Made by a program: the position numbers and the translations under genes
Source: Caenorhabditis remanei
Lineage: Eukaryota; Nematoda; Chromadorea; Rhabditida; Rhabditidae
Length of the DNA stretch: 64,000 nt
Direction: 5' to 3'
NCBI RefSeq assembly: GCF_010183535.1
Contig: NC_071331.1
Span: 6,882,001 to 6,946,000 of the forward strand
In this document: positions 45,175-57,543 of the stretch, in pieces
Layout of the letters: the number at the start of each line of letters is the position of its first letter
Position numbering within the stretch: position 1 is the first letter of the stretch
Notes under the pieces: model-generated
Seen by the model: only the letters and a program-made list of their open reading frames with translations
Told to the model about the DNA's origin: nothing
Databases searched by the model: none

Positions 45175-48060
45175 TAATTTTTTGAAACGAAGTCGGAAGT
45201 GGAATAAAAACCCGGAAGTTGGAAATCGGAAGTCGGAATTCCATGCAAATCTGACATACAACTCATCCGAAACAAGATATCTAGGTAAACAACAGAACTT
45301 TTAAAATTTTACTGAAACTTGAACTACGCTGTCAATACAATTCAAAATATGTTCACTGTTGTGAGAAGTCATTAAAACAGTAACAAACATGACGACATTG
45401 ATGGCTTTATAATATGTTTTCTAATAGCACAGTCTCCCAGACTTCGAGTAAGAACTGCAAGGAAATTTTTGATCTACCCTCATGAAACGAAATATTTGAG
45501 AAATTAGCAGGTCTAAAACTTTATTACTTTAATTTTTAGCGTAAAGCTCAAGGTCAGAAGTAAGAAAATTTCAGTTTTAGAATTATTCTGAGAGCATTAT
45601 CCAACCATTCAATCTAAAAAATTCTGGTTTCAGATATTATTTCAAGTCGAAAAGGGAATTTTTCATTTTGATTTCGGAAAAATCTACGGGATTTGTTCAT
45701 TTCTCAACATTATCCAACGAATGATAGCTCAAATCGTGCTCCGGAGATTTTTACACATTTCTGTAGGACGGTTTTTCAATTTGCTTATTAGTTTTCGAGA
45801 AAATAACAAAAAATTGAAAAAAATTCGGAATTTGATCGATTTCTCAAAAAATAACGAGCAAATTGAAAAACCGTCCTACAGAAATGTGTAAAAATCTCCG
45901 GAGCACGATTTGAGCTATCATTCGTTGGATAATGTTGAGAAATGAACAAATCCCGTAGATTTTTCCGAAATCAAAATGAAAAATCGCCTTTTCGACTTGA
46001 AAAAGTATCTGAAACCAGGATTTTTTGGATTGAATGGGTGGATAATGCTCTCGGAATAATTCTAAAACTGAAAATTTCTTACTTCTGACCTTGAGCATTA
46101 CGCTAAAAATTAAAGTAATAAAGTTTTAGACCTGCTAATTTCTCAAATTTTTCGTTTCATGAGGGTAGATCAAAAATTTCCTTGCAGTTCTTACTCGAAG
46201 TCTGGGAGACTGTGAATAGTTAAATAACTTTGGGTTCGGGTAATATACTTCTCTAACCACTTTCATGTTTCTGAAATATCTCATGTTTCTTTCGGTGCTA
46301 AACTTACAAAAAGTTTTCCTAATTTTGTAAAGTGAGTTTTGTCGGTTTCAAATAATCTTGTAACAGATTTTGTAATTCATAAAATTCTCAGTTTCAGTTT
46401 TCCGAAATATGTATCTTCAATGGTTTTTGGTAGTTGGTAGATTGGGATACAATGTGGAAATGGCGTTGACCAGATACCCAGGTGTGACCGAAACGGAGAA
46501 CAAACTTTTTGATGCCACATTTCAAAAACAGCGACAATATTAAATCGGACTATTAGACTAGTTTAATCCATTACAAAATGAAAATTATATGAAAACATAG
46601 AAACTGAGATCTATATGAAAGCATAGAAACTATATGAAAACATCTATATGAAAACATAGAAACTGAGATAATTCTGGAGCTCACATAACACTTTGTGTTC
46701 TTGTCACATTCGCTTTGTACACAAATTCAAACTGGATTACCGTTTTTAGAGTTCCGTTTCAGGCACTTTGCATCTGGAGAGACTCACACTCTTGGTATTG
46801 TGAAATGATCTTCATTCCGGGAGTGATTATGGTTGAATTGATAGTGATAATAATAGTAAGTGCGTCAATTCGAACTCATATCATACGGTACGTTTATGAT
46901 TCATTTTTCATGGGAAAAGTGGGGAGAAGAAAGTTGTAAATAAAGTGATAACACATTTACGAACAGAGTCCAAAAAAAAACTACAATCGATGCTAGATAG
47001 AGCAAAACACATGTTTGTGAAACAGAAAGAATTTAGAAACTTATGGCATAAAACAAAATAAAATTACTGTTATCACTCTGACTTATTTTTCTTAAAAAAT
47101 AATTATACTTGCTGTTAAAACATAAAAATAAAATGAAAAAAATTAAAATCTGGTTGAAACGATGAAACCTAGGACGGTAACATCATAAATCAGAAATTGG
47201 TAAAACTTTGAATTTGTGAAAAAATTGTTTATTTTAGTTGAAAACGAGATTTATATAATACTCTAACAAACTTAACGAGTACCGTTTCACATTATTTCGA
47301 AAAAAAGAGGGATGAAAATGCAAGCATTATAGATTCAATAATTACACAAAAGGAAGTCAGAGAGTTTTACAGCGGAAACACAGGAGAATAGATAAATCAG
47401 TACCGAAAATTATATAAAGATCTGTGGAAACAGAAAATTGGTGACTGCATTAACGCTCTCGTTTTTATAGATATTACGAGATCAATAACAAGCTGGAGTT
47501 AAACAATTATTTTTTTAAACCTGAACTTATTGTTATCGCTATGACTCAAGTTTTCTAAAAAAAAAGCAAAAGTTGAAACAAGACATAAACATAAAGGGAA
47601 GAACCCAAAAATTGCAACTGGTAAAAAACGGAAAGAAAAAATATCATCAAGAAACAGAAATTGTTTAATCTGCACAGTTTTAACAGAATATTTGAAATTG
47701 GGCTCTAACATACTACATGAGTGCTGTTTTACAATATTCTGAAAAAAGAGAGCTGAGAAAGAATGAGCACTAACCATCCGTCCATCAATAAGACTAAAAG
47801 TCACACAGAAGTTTCAACGGGGAATAGGCAAAAACTGTGATAAAGCAATAGAAAAAAACATTTTGTAGCGAAAATCGCAACTCAGTCTTTGTTGTACTAC
47901 AGTAATGGTATTGATCTAGTATTCGAAAATGTTTGTTTTCAATATTTAGAAAATGGTTACAGAGTGCCTATTGATCTCAATATTTACAGGGGCTGTGAAA
48001 TATAATAAAGTTGCTCTACAAATAGGTTACAAAAATTGAACCACTCATACCGTTTTTTTA
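45175..48060. other. Unit-boundary block, B copy
   Basis: Nearly the same as 16834-20200 but lacking the 497 bp at 18322-18818, so a joint reads GAAACTGAGATAATTC. No supported gene. Confidence 0.5.
45428..46214. mobile_element. Fold-back element with 5-bp flank repeat, unit B
   Basis: Copy of 17087-17873: 787 bp, same CACAGTCTCCCAG ends and AATAG flanks. Confidence 0.75.
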
Positions 48061-48585
48061 ATGAAACTATTTTTTTTTGACCCCAAAAACCGATATGAAC
48101 GACGTCACCAAATCACTATTCTTATCAGTTTATCCCCTTATTTCTATTCAGGAGAGAAAGAGAAATGAAAAAAATGAAAGAACCAAAAGAACTATCAAAA
48201 AATGTAACACCTTTGAAAAACTACCGTTTTAACGAGGTCACGTACGAAAAATGAATTTTGGAGTGGGGAGGGGAAGGAGAAGCAGAAGAACAATTGAAAG
48301 TAAAAAAAAACTTCTGATCTTATTTTTTAAGGGAATCTGGGATTCTAGAACTAAAAGTGACTAATCGTAACATGACCGGTTTGACAATAGCGTTTTATTG
48401 AAACTGAAAAGTGAACTGTTCAGAATTCCTAAATTTGAGAAGATCATAACGAATAAATACAGAACCATTATGATTAATTCAGTTGTTGAAACTGTGAGTG
48501 AGGATAATCAAATTTTTTGTAAAACGTAATTGTTCCGAGTAATCTACAAGTTTGGAGAGTCACTTACAATTTAGGAAAGTGTTTA

Positions 48586-49043
48586 CCGTAAAAACTGTAT
48601 TTGAGGTGCCCCTCTATTTGAAGTGCCCCTTTAATAGTGGTGCCCACCGACGAACTCTTTGAACAATAGAGTTGCACCCTTTATTTGAAGTGCCCCTCTA
48701 TTACAGTTGCCCTCCAGCGATTTACAATTTTCTCTAATATAATCATTAACTGACTCCTAACTGTTCTCTCACATTACTATTTCAGCATTTTTGTTATTAA
48801 AAACGAAGTTTGCTATAAAAATTCAGGATTTTCTCCGTTTTTATGTAAAAGTTCGAAGAATTCGGCATAAATAACTAATGAAATCAAACAAATTCAAAAG
48901 ATAGTTGGGTATAGAGGTCGGGCGAATTCGTCGACGAAAAATAGAGGTGGACCCTCTATTAGAATTGCCCTTCTAATAGAGTTGCACTCCGACAGACCCG
49001 TTGAACAATAGAGTTGCTTGCACCTCAAATACAGTTTTTACGG
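48586..49043. mobile_element. TA-flanked MITE (CCGTAAAAACTG family), unit C copy
   Basis: Ends CCGTAAAAACTGTATTTGAG on both sides, flanked by TA (48584-48585, 49044-49045). Related to 27037-27454 and inserted independently. Adjacent to the large deletion that removes the equivalent of 20745-25090 from unit C. Confidence 0.78.
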
Positions 49044-49997
49044 TATATCTTATTTCTAATAGTAAGCACCGCCCACGAACTGAGTACTGCGGAGCCCGCC
49101 GAGAGGAGGGGGACGCTTGTCTGGTCCCTGAAAGTACACGTTTCTGGAAAAAAACGTTGAGAATAAGCTGGCTAAATATTTACATTTTTCAATATTGTTG
49201 TTGGACTGACTATCTTTTAATACTTCGTAGATTCGAAACTATTAGGTTCCAGTTTCGTGAGTATGATTTGTATGAGATGTTGTTAGGGAGTGCGCTACGA
49301 TTGAGTGGAATTCTAACAAATTGAGTTGAAAATATCAGAAAGGGTATCTAGTTTTGGCTCAAATTCGGCTATCAATAACAACACGTTTAGAACTGATTGT
49401 AAATAAAATGTTCTCAATTTTTAAGGTGGGTAGTTTTTATTAATGAAAACTTTTCAAATTTAAAAATTAATACCATCCAGTTTAGGTAAAATAGTCTAAA
49501 TTCACAAGAAGATGACAATTTATGATCAAGCACAGTTATCGCTGATTTTTCAAGATACAGTAATTGAAAAAAGCAAAAATTCATACAAACGGCGGATTTT
49601 TCAGTTTCATATGCAAAACAACAACACCAATAGTTCTAGTAAGCCACTGAAAGCTTCAAAAAAATTATGAGTTATTTGAAACTGAAAATAATTATTTAAT
49701 GGTCACGGTCGGTTTGAATCAGTAGTGTTTTCAGCTTCTAGGTGTGTCCGCGTGATATTAATTCTCGTTTTGTGTTTACATTTTCAGCGGATTTTCAAAG
49801 TCTGAAAATTAATGTTTGTTTATTATTCTTTCGAACAACATTTGCCGTAAAGAACAATTATTATTTATTATTAAAATTTTAATGTTAAGCACATTATTTC
49901 ACTTCGTAAATTAAATCAAAACAAGTATAGTAAAACTTTGAAAGGAACAGAAAACAGAATTTATGAATGCGGCAAGACGAGACAGGAAAAATTGAAT

Positions 49998-52900
49998 TCA
50001 AGATGATTTTGCACATTTCTTCAATCTATTAATCATATTCTCGATTGCCTGCTTTGCTCCCTTTTTCGATACAGTCTGAAAATTGATCCATTAATTTTCA
50101 GTCATTCAAGAACCACTCACATCCGACTCCTTTGTTTCTTCCAAATACATGGAGACCAACGGGACAATTTTCATGGAAAGATCGTCTCCTAAGTGTCTGG
50201 CCATTTGGTTCAAATCGTTCAGCATTGTGTTTAAGTTCAGTGTCTCTTCTGATTCGGTCGTTCTGTCGGAGAAAATCTCATCGAGGCACACTTCCAGATG
50301 GGATTTGATTTTTGAGGGGGTAATGTTCTAAAAATGGAATACGAGGATATAAAGGTAACATTTTTGATTAGTCGGCAAACGAATGTAGAAATCTTTGAAC
50401 AGTAAGTTTTTACAAAATGTGCAATTAACTTTCAGAGAGCGTCTTAATTAACTATTTTTGAAGGATGTTAGTTTCGAACGTAGAGGTTTTTAGGGTTCAT
50501 GTACTAACTAAACAGTTGACACTTTGTGAAGTGATTCTCCACTCCTATCTACATGTGTTAGTTCAAAAAGTGACAAGATTCTACCACACTTAAAGGTGGA
50601 CTAAGGTCAACTCTGATATTTTCATAGAATAATGTGTCATTTTCATACCAAAAAATTTTAAAATTCGGTCTGGAACCCGCTGAAAGCGATCGCCGGTGAG
50701 TTTGGGCATTTCGGTGGCCGTGGAACATTCTAGAATCTTTTTCGAAAATGTTGTTTTTCAGGGTTTCGCCGTTTTTTTCTACCATTTTTGTAATGTTTCT
50801 ATCAATTTATATTGTTTACTATCAAATTTATTGAAAGAAAACAACAAAAATGAGCAAAAAAATTTTGAAAAAATCAACATGGCCGAAGTCGAATTTCTAG
50901 GCCACCGAAATGCCCAAACTCACCTTCGATCGCTTTCAGCGGGTTCCAGACCGAATTTTACAATTTTTCGGATATGAAAATGAACTCACAGGTACTCATA
51001 CATAATTCTATGAAAATATCAGAGTTGACCTTTGTCCACCTTTAACATCTTTTCGACTGTTACAACAATGTTTTGTATAGAAATATGATAAAAGTTGTCA
51101 GTTCGAAAGTCATGGCAACTGCTTTTATACTTCAAGTTATGAAAATAACTCACCATTCCATGATTCTGATTCTCCACGGCTGTATACAACTCCTTGATCT
51201 CTCGATTAAAACTTCCAGAAACTTCTCCGTGGAAGAAATAAATTTCCCGTAGGAATTTTGAGTAGTGATTGATCAAACAACTGGTATCCATGAAAGAGGA
51301 TCCATGATTCCGTGAAATTCATGGTTGATTCACAATTGGAGGCTCTAATATGATCAGATCCTCAACTTTTCTTTCCTCAAAAATTGGCTCCACTGATTTC
51401 CTCATTTTCTTTGGAGCTGGTTCCATCTCGGGCGGCTCTCTGGCATTACTCGTTGATGGTCCTGGCTCATTATTTTGTGGAATCTGTCTCTTCGATCTCC
51501 CTTCATCTTCTTCCGGTGTAGAACTTTCTGGATTTCCAGGTTGTGACACATAATACATTTGGCTCCCAGGTACCACAAACTGGTAGGCGGGGCCTCTCAT
51601 CCAAGGGGTCATATACTGTGGTGGCGGCATCTGTAGAGGTGCCATCTGTGGCTGGGGAACTCTCGGTGGCCTAGAAACCCAAATTTAGTCAAAAAATGAG
51701 TCTTCCATATAACTTACTCAATAATCTCCGGATCCTCCACTTCCTCTTCCACCCCAAACACCTCTCCATCATCCATATTCGGCTCCGTTGGCACCTCACT
51801 ACCAATCTGAGCCGCCCGTCCTCTTCCATTCCATTTTCTATGCTCTCCTTTGAATTTCGTCACTCCATCAACCTTCGACACGTACCTTATCAGTCGATAA
51901 TGACTGTCCAGTTCGTAAGTGTTTTTCCAAGTTCCTCTAGAAAGTCCGGCCAGGTGACTGGGGTGCTTGTGACGAAGAATATTCTCGCTTTCAGTTCGAT
52001 GTCGTACTTTGATTTGAGGATTCGCTCGACAACTTTTTGGTCGAATCTGAAGAAAATGTATGTTTCAAGTTTTTGATACATTTTCCGAGAAAGAATTTTG
52101 AGTAATTTTTTAGTAAAAAGATATTATTTGGTTCCCTAGTTATTTGGTAAAATAAATTGAAACCCCTGGCAAAAAATTTGAAAACCTGATTGCCTTTCCT
52201 TTTTGTTTTGCCTAAAACTTCAGAAGCTCATTTTCGATAGTATTTCTCATGTCTCCTATCAAAATATGTCGGTTTCGAAAAGTCTAGTTTTGAAATGTCG
52301 AATTTTTCAAATGTTTTTGTATTTTTGTTTCCAGGTTACTGTTTAAACAACCGCGCTCCATAGCCCGATATTTTTTGGATAATTTAAAACCGGTCATTTC
52401 GGAACGAAAGTTTTCTAAGATTGCTTTTTGAGACGGTTACATGATCAAAAACACCAAAAAACAAGAATTTATGAGTCTGTGGCAATCGCGTTGCTCATTT
52501 TTAATTTCTGATTAATTTTCAAAATTTTTGATTTTCTTTTCCAAATTATTGTGTACTTTGAAGGAATTTTTCAACTTTTTGGTCGAATCAGAAGAATATT
52601 TATGTTTCAAGTTTTTGATAAATGTTCCGAGCAAGGATTTCGACTAATTGTTCTGTTTCGTTAAATTTCACTTAAAACTCAAAAGAGACCGAAAAATGAA
52701 ATGTTCACTACTGTTTTACGTCTGCTATCAAAATGTATCGGTTTCGAGATGTCTAGTTATGAAGCAATTTTTCAAACAGTTGGTTTCCGATAGGTTACGC
52801 TTTTCACAGCTGCGCTCCATGGCCCAACATTTTTTTTGATAATTCTAAACCAGTAATTTCGAAACTAAACTTTTTTGAAAAATTGTTTTTTGAGACGGCT

Positions 52901-53693
52901 ACATGAATAAAAAATACTTAAAAAATCAAGAGTAGACTCTAACAATCAGTATACGCGTTGCTCATTGAAAAATTCAAACATTTATCTTTTCTATTCGAAA
53001 GTAATCTGTTTTTAAAGGGAAGTTGGCAACTTTTTTTTCTTTGATTTGAGAATTCGCTCAACAACTTTTTTTGAATCTGAAGAAAATCAATGTTTCAAGT
53101 TTTGGATAATTGTTCCGAGCAAAAAATGTTGAGTAATTTTTTTTGGAAAAAAAATTTAAAAAATGATTGGTAAAAATTGAAACCACGGGCCAAAAAAAAG
53201 TAGAAAAGGCTGTATTTCCGTTAAACTTACCCAAAACTCAAGAAAAACCGAAAAATCTCATTTTCAATACTATTTTTCATGCCTGCTATCAAAATTTTTC
53301 AGTTTCGAAATGTCTTGTTTTGAAATGACTAATTTTCAAAGCGATTGCGCGGTTTGACCAACAAAATTTGCTTTGAATACTTTTGATGGAGCGATGTTGT
53401 AATATCAGTACTAAATCACTATTCATAAAATAATCGGTTTCGATTTTTTGAAAAAATCCAGTTAAAAAATTTAAGTTGTTCTCTTAATTTAAGTTGTTCT
53501 CTTAAGTTTATTTTAATTTCAAAATACAAACAAAAACTCACTTATTACAAAAGAATCTGTCGTTGATATTCAACTTGCAGAGATCTTTGAAACTTCTCGA
53601 CAACGAATACTTTGTAATCGGCGATTCCGAGTTGATGGAAACTTCTGCGACGTAGCCAACGAACCCGTCGAAAAGATGATCACTGTCAGACAT
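49998..53693 (-). pseudogene. SPK-domain gene, copy C, frameshift and nonsense
   Basis: Exons: 53542-53693 (ATG at 53693), 51718-52046, 51154-51670, 50121-50327, 49998-50075. Splice sites are preserved. Exon 2 has lost 4 bp near 51920 compared with copy B (CGCG missing after TAAGT on the plus strand), so after LEELGK the frame runs into a stop. Exon 3 has a second lesion, a TGA at 51319-51321 where copies A and B encode Ile or Leu after NQP. It also differs by small in-frame changes (a MAPLQ insertion, loss of RV). The rest is well conserved, including KKMRK and the FMDTSCLINHYSKF block, so decay is recent. It could be transcribed, but no full protein is possible. Confidence 0.82.
50594..51041. 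mobile_element. TTAA-flanked MITE in intron 3 of SPK copy C, 448 bp
   Basis: Ends AGGTGGAC and GTCCACCT, continuing inward with GGTCAACTCTGATATTTTCA and complement. Flanked by TTAA (50590-50593, 51042-51045). Unit A keeps the empty site GACTCTTAACATTTTTTCG (about 5055-5073, plus strand). piggyBac-like by its target. Inner arms repeat a GCTGAAAGCGATCG motif. Confidence 0.85.
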
Positions 53694-56600
53694 TTTTTCT
53701 GCAAAAAAGTTTATCTCAATTAAAGTAAATGTTTTGATTATTTCAATTGAAGTAAAAGTATGGAATCCGGTTAAAAAAGAGGTAAGAAAAAGTAGATAAA
53801 TAAAATGTGAGCGTTTAGAGTGTAGTGGTAGGCAGGGAGAGACCACAGGGTAAACGGAGAGTTCAGACAACGAGAGGGGTTAGAAAAGACAAAATGTGTC
53901 GGCAGTGTGAGGGTAGAATGCATTGGGAGAATGCATTGGGGGGTGTTGGATGGAAAATGTGTATTGGGGGGAAGAGAAGTGTAGAAAAGAGGCGACGGAG
54001 AAGAGGGGGTTAGAACGGAGAAGGTCAGTTTTGTGTGCGTGTGTTCTGTCCCGCGGGGAAGGCCGCTGGCAATATTGTAAGAAGTTTTGTTGTGTTTAGA
54101 GAATACAGGGAAACATTTATTTATTCATTTCGTGAACACGATCAAAAATATCGCGAAACGAAAAGAAATGGCAATGGTAGCAGTGAAAAACTTCCTTCGA
54201 AATTGTTAGTAAAAGACAAGAGAGCTGAACTTGACTGGCTTCGGGTAATAATGTATTTTTTGAAAGAAGACAAAGTGTAGGATGCGGTTATATTGAGCAA
54301 AGCAGAGAATTCAATCAAAATAAATGGAAGGAATGATTTATAGGCTTACAACAATGACTCATAAAATTGAAAGGGGACGAAAGTGTACAAAAGCGCCTAT
54401 GCCATGGTGAAATATACAAAAAAGTTGCGTCCCTGATGAATTTGTTGCTGTTGTTGGTCGTGGTTAACGTGTTTGTGATTAATAATAAAAAGTCCTCTTT
54501 GTTCTGCAAGTTTTTTCCTGTTACATTTTCAATATTAACCTGAAGTCTGTAGTTTATCTGCGGTGTTCTTGTAAATTGGCTGATAAGAATTTCGGGTGTT
54601 AGAAACCACACGATAATGACCAGATGAATGTAACCAATGTGTGCTTCTAACAAGTAAATAAAGGGCGACAAGATAAGATACACAAAGAAAACAGAGATAA
54701 ATTTTTCAATGAACTTTCATGTATGAATTTATTAGTTGACATTGATACACTCTTTAATTGTAAAGCAGAGCTGTGCGGAAGTGATTTTTTCTAAAACGGA
54801 AGAAGGCAGCCGGAATTCCTGTTTTTTCAACTGCTAATTACGTTATCATACTAACTAACCTGATCACCATGTAGTTGCCCGAGTGAATATTAATGCTGTT
54901 TCAAAAAACTGTTTTATAAAATCACTCAAAATCAGGAGAGTTATTTGTAATAATTAGGTGCTTGAACTAATGTGAAAATTAATTTCCAGCAACACAAATG
55001 TATTCTGAAGAGCGAGAAGTAACCAAGAGCACCCAGAGAAACAGAGAACACACAAGGAGGTTAGAATAGAGAACAAGAACTGGGTGCCAGGAAAAGAGTA
55101 TGTGGACAGAGAAAAAGAACTGAACAGGAAAAAAGAAAAGGGAAGATTAGAATATATGAGAACAGGGATATGCGTATGTATGTGGTGATAGCAGTGAAAT
55201 GAATCAGTTGCAGGATAAAAAGGAGGGGAAGCGAGAAATCTATCTCCAGTGTAATCCGCAGGGTAGAGGAATTTCTTCCAAAAAGTACATCATAGGAGGA
55301 GGATGTGTTGTTTCGGGTGAAATCGAGAAAAAAGAAGAAAAAAACTGTTTATTGGAAAAAGTACAGACGATTTATGAACATTAGAAAGGAAAAAATGTTT
55401 CAAGTCGGTTAGATGTACATATTTAGGATAAAAACTGGTAATGATTTGGCCAACAGTTAGCTACTTCCATATTTGATTGTGTAGAAACGATTTTTGCACC
55501 ACACAAACGTATTTCAATCTGAAATTATTTTCTTAAAGTCGTGTTCATATTTACATTGTGCCTAATTCGAAATCCCAGTGAGAATTGGTAAAGGAATAAT
55601 CGACATGCTAAAAAAGTTTTTGTAGTGACAGCTGACTGTGAATAATCAAAATGATGGAAGAAAAATGGGTCAAACACGAAAATACACGCAAGAAGTTTAA
55701 ATATGGCCAGAGCACCAATATTTGTGAAATTGTATTCAGAATTCTAGAGTGTCGTGAAACAGCAAACTTATGTCCTCAACTGTCTCATCGTTTCATTGTG
55801 AACTAAACTGTGATAATAAATTGATCAGGCCGCTTTAATTTTATCTTGTCTGTGGCATTTTTCCCTTTAGTCTCAAGGAAAGACTGAATTTTTCTGTTTC
55901 CGTTTTTCATTTCAGTGCTGAAATGTTTGATATGCATTATGCGTTTTTGTATTATCCGACAATGAATAAACACATTTTCATATGTCTCGTTTATAGATAA
56001 TACGTTTATTGGATCCTGTTTAGTAAATGATGCTTATCATCTTTTGAAGATCTGAAAATATCGCTTACATCTAATGTTACTCTTGTCTAATAATTGAAAC
56101 ATAATTTGCTGTTTCAGAATTGTTAAAAAAGTACATAATGTTTTTAAAAAATTAGTGAAAGTGTATTTAGAGAAAATACTTCATACGTTTGAACACTGAA
56201 AACGATAGAATAGTACTGAAAATCAACAATCGATTGAAGTCGATCTACACTATACATCAAATTTCGCTTTACACGAAATTTTTTCCTTATCTATTTGAAA
56301 CATCATAAAATTTACGTCGAATGAAGATGAACTGGATTTTTGTTATTTTGAAGCACAGTTTTTCAATTCTGATAGTAAGTGCAGTTTCAAACCATTTGGT
56401 TAAACTTTGGATTGATGCAATTTTCAATAGTCCTTTTATTTTTGTTTTCTAGAAAAATTTAATTGACTAAGAAAACGCAGAACGGAAGATATCCAATAAG
56501 AATTATAAATATCAGAATAAACTCTGTACAGTATGCTCACCTTATGAATTGGGGACTGGTTTATTGTCTTAACCCCCGCTGTCAAAGCAAAATACTGCTG

Positions 56601-57543
56601 TTTCCTGAAATTTGAAATAAAGTGTATCGGTATTCAAAAAAACGATTGCAGTTACTGTAAAAATTACGGTTTCACGTTAAATATGTGATAGTTGAATGTG
56701 AGAGAGGCAATATTTCCGTGACAATCACTACACAAAATCATGGGATTTCAAGAATGTATTAGAAAAAAAGTGGTACTCACCAAAAAAGTACCTGCTGCAT
56801 GAAATGTGACATTTTTCAGGAACTGTTTATACTGAAAAGTAGGCAATTACAAAAATAAAAGGTATATATTCTTTATCTGCATACTCCATGTATTCGCTGT
56901 TTCATAAAATTTGGAAAATTTGAGATTCAACATTGACCAGTTTAAATTTAAATTTTTCTGTTCTTAATTTCTGTAAAGTATGTACATCTGATGAGTTCGT
57001 GGCTGGTTGTTGCTGTCGTTTAATCTATATGAAAATTCTCACAAATTTTTGCACTAGAGTTGCCAAACATTTATTGTGAATCGTCTAAACAGTTCTTCAA
57101 GAAAAAAATACCCGTATAAGCAAGAACGATTCTGAGAACGATCTGTTTCAAGATTGACAAATAAACAATTTACGAGAAAACGTGAATTTTTTAATACATA
57201 ACTGTTTCAAATAGTCTTTTTTATGATAAACTTTCAAGTCAACCCAGTCAAACTCAAAAAACAACTTTATTCATCAATAAAACCAATTCCATAGCCATTA
57301 TTATCATTATTTTCCCAAAAAAGCATACAGAGACCAAGACCAAATCCAAGACAAATCAATAAAAGCAATCAAATCCCATTATCGAAATTCCCATAGAGCC
57401 CATTATAAAGAGAGAAAAGAATGGAGAAGATTGGAGAAGGCACTGGTAATATGTACGCAGAAAATAAGAAACACAAATTGTTACAAGAGGAGACCATTTT
57501 AAGAATAAGGAAGGGGGAAATGTACAAAAAGTGAACAGAGGAT
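53694..57543. other. SPK-copine intergenic region, unit C
   Basis: Presumed SPK copy C promoter, a G-rich stretch (53880-54010), then AT-rich sequence collinear with units A and B. The copine 3' UTR occupies the right end, with a minus-strand AATAAA at 57266-57271, about 275 bases past the stop. No further gene. Confidence 0.5.

Larger units (their letters stand above)
20200..48060. repeat. Tandem segmental duplication, unit B
   Basis: Second copy of the unit. It carries the only open SPK gene (29616-33560) and a relic of the copine (42569-45136). The unit is about 28 kb, lengthened by a LINE relic, a Helitron-like repeat, a tRNA-bearing palindrome, a TTAA fold-back, a 3.7-kb composite insertion, a TA fold-back and an LTR retrotransposon. 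The A/B boundary region (about 16.2-20.7 kb) and the B/C boundary region (about 44.6-48.6 kb) are almost identical, including two shared transposons, so those boundaries separated recently or were homogenised. Confidence 0.85.
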
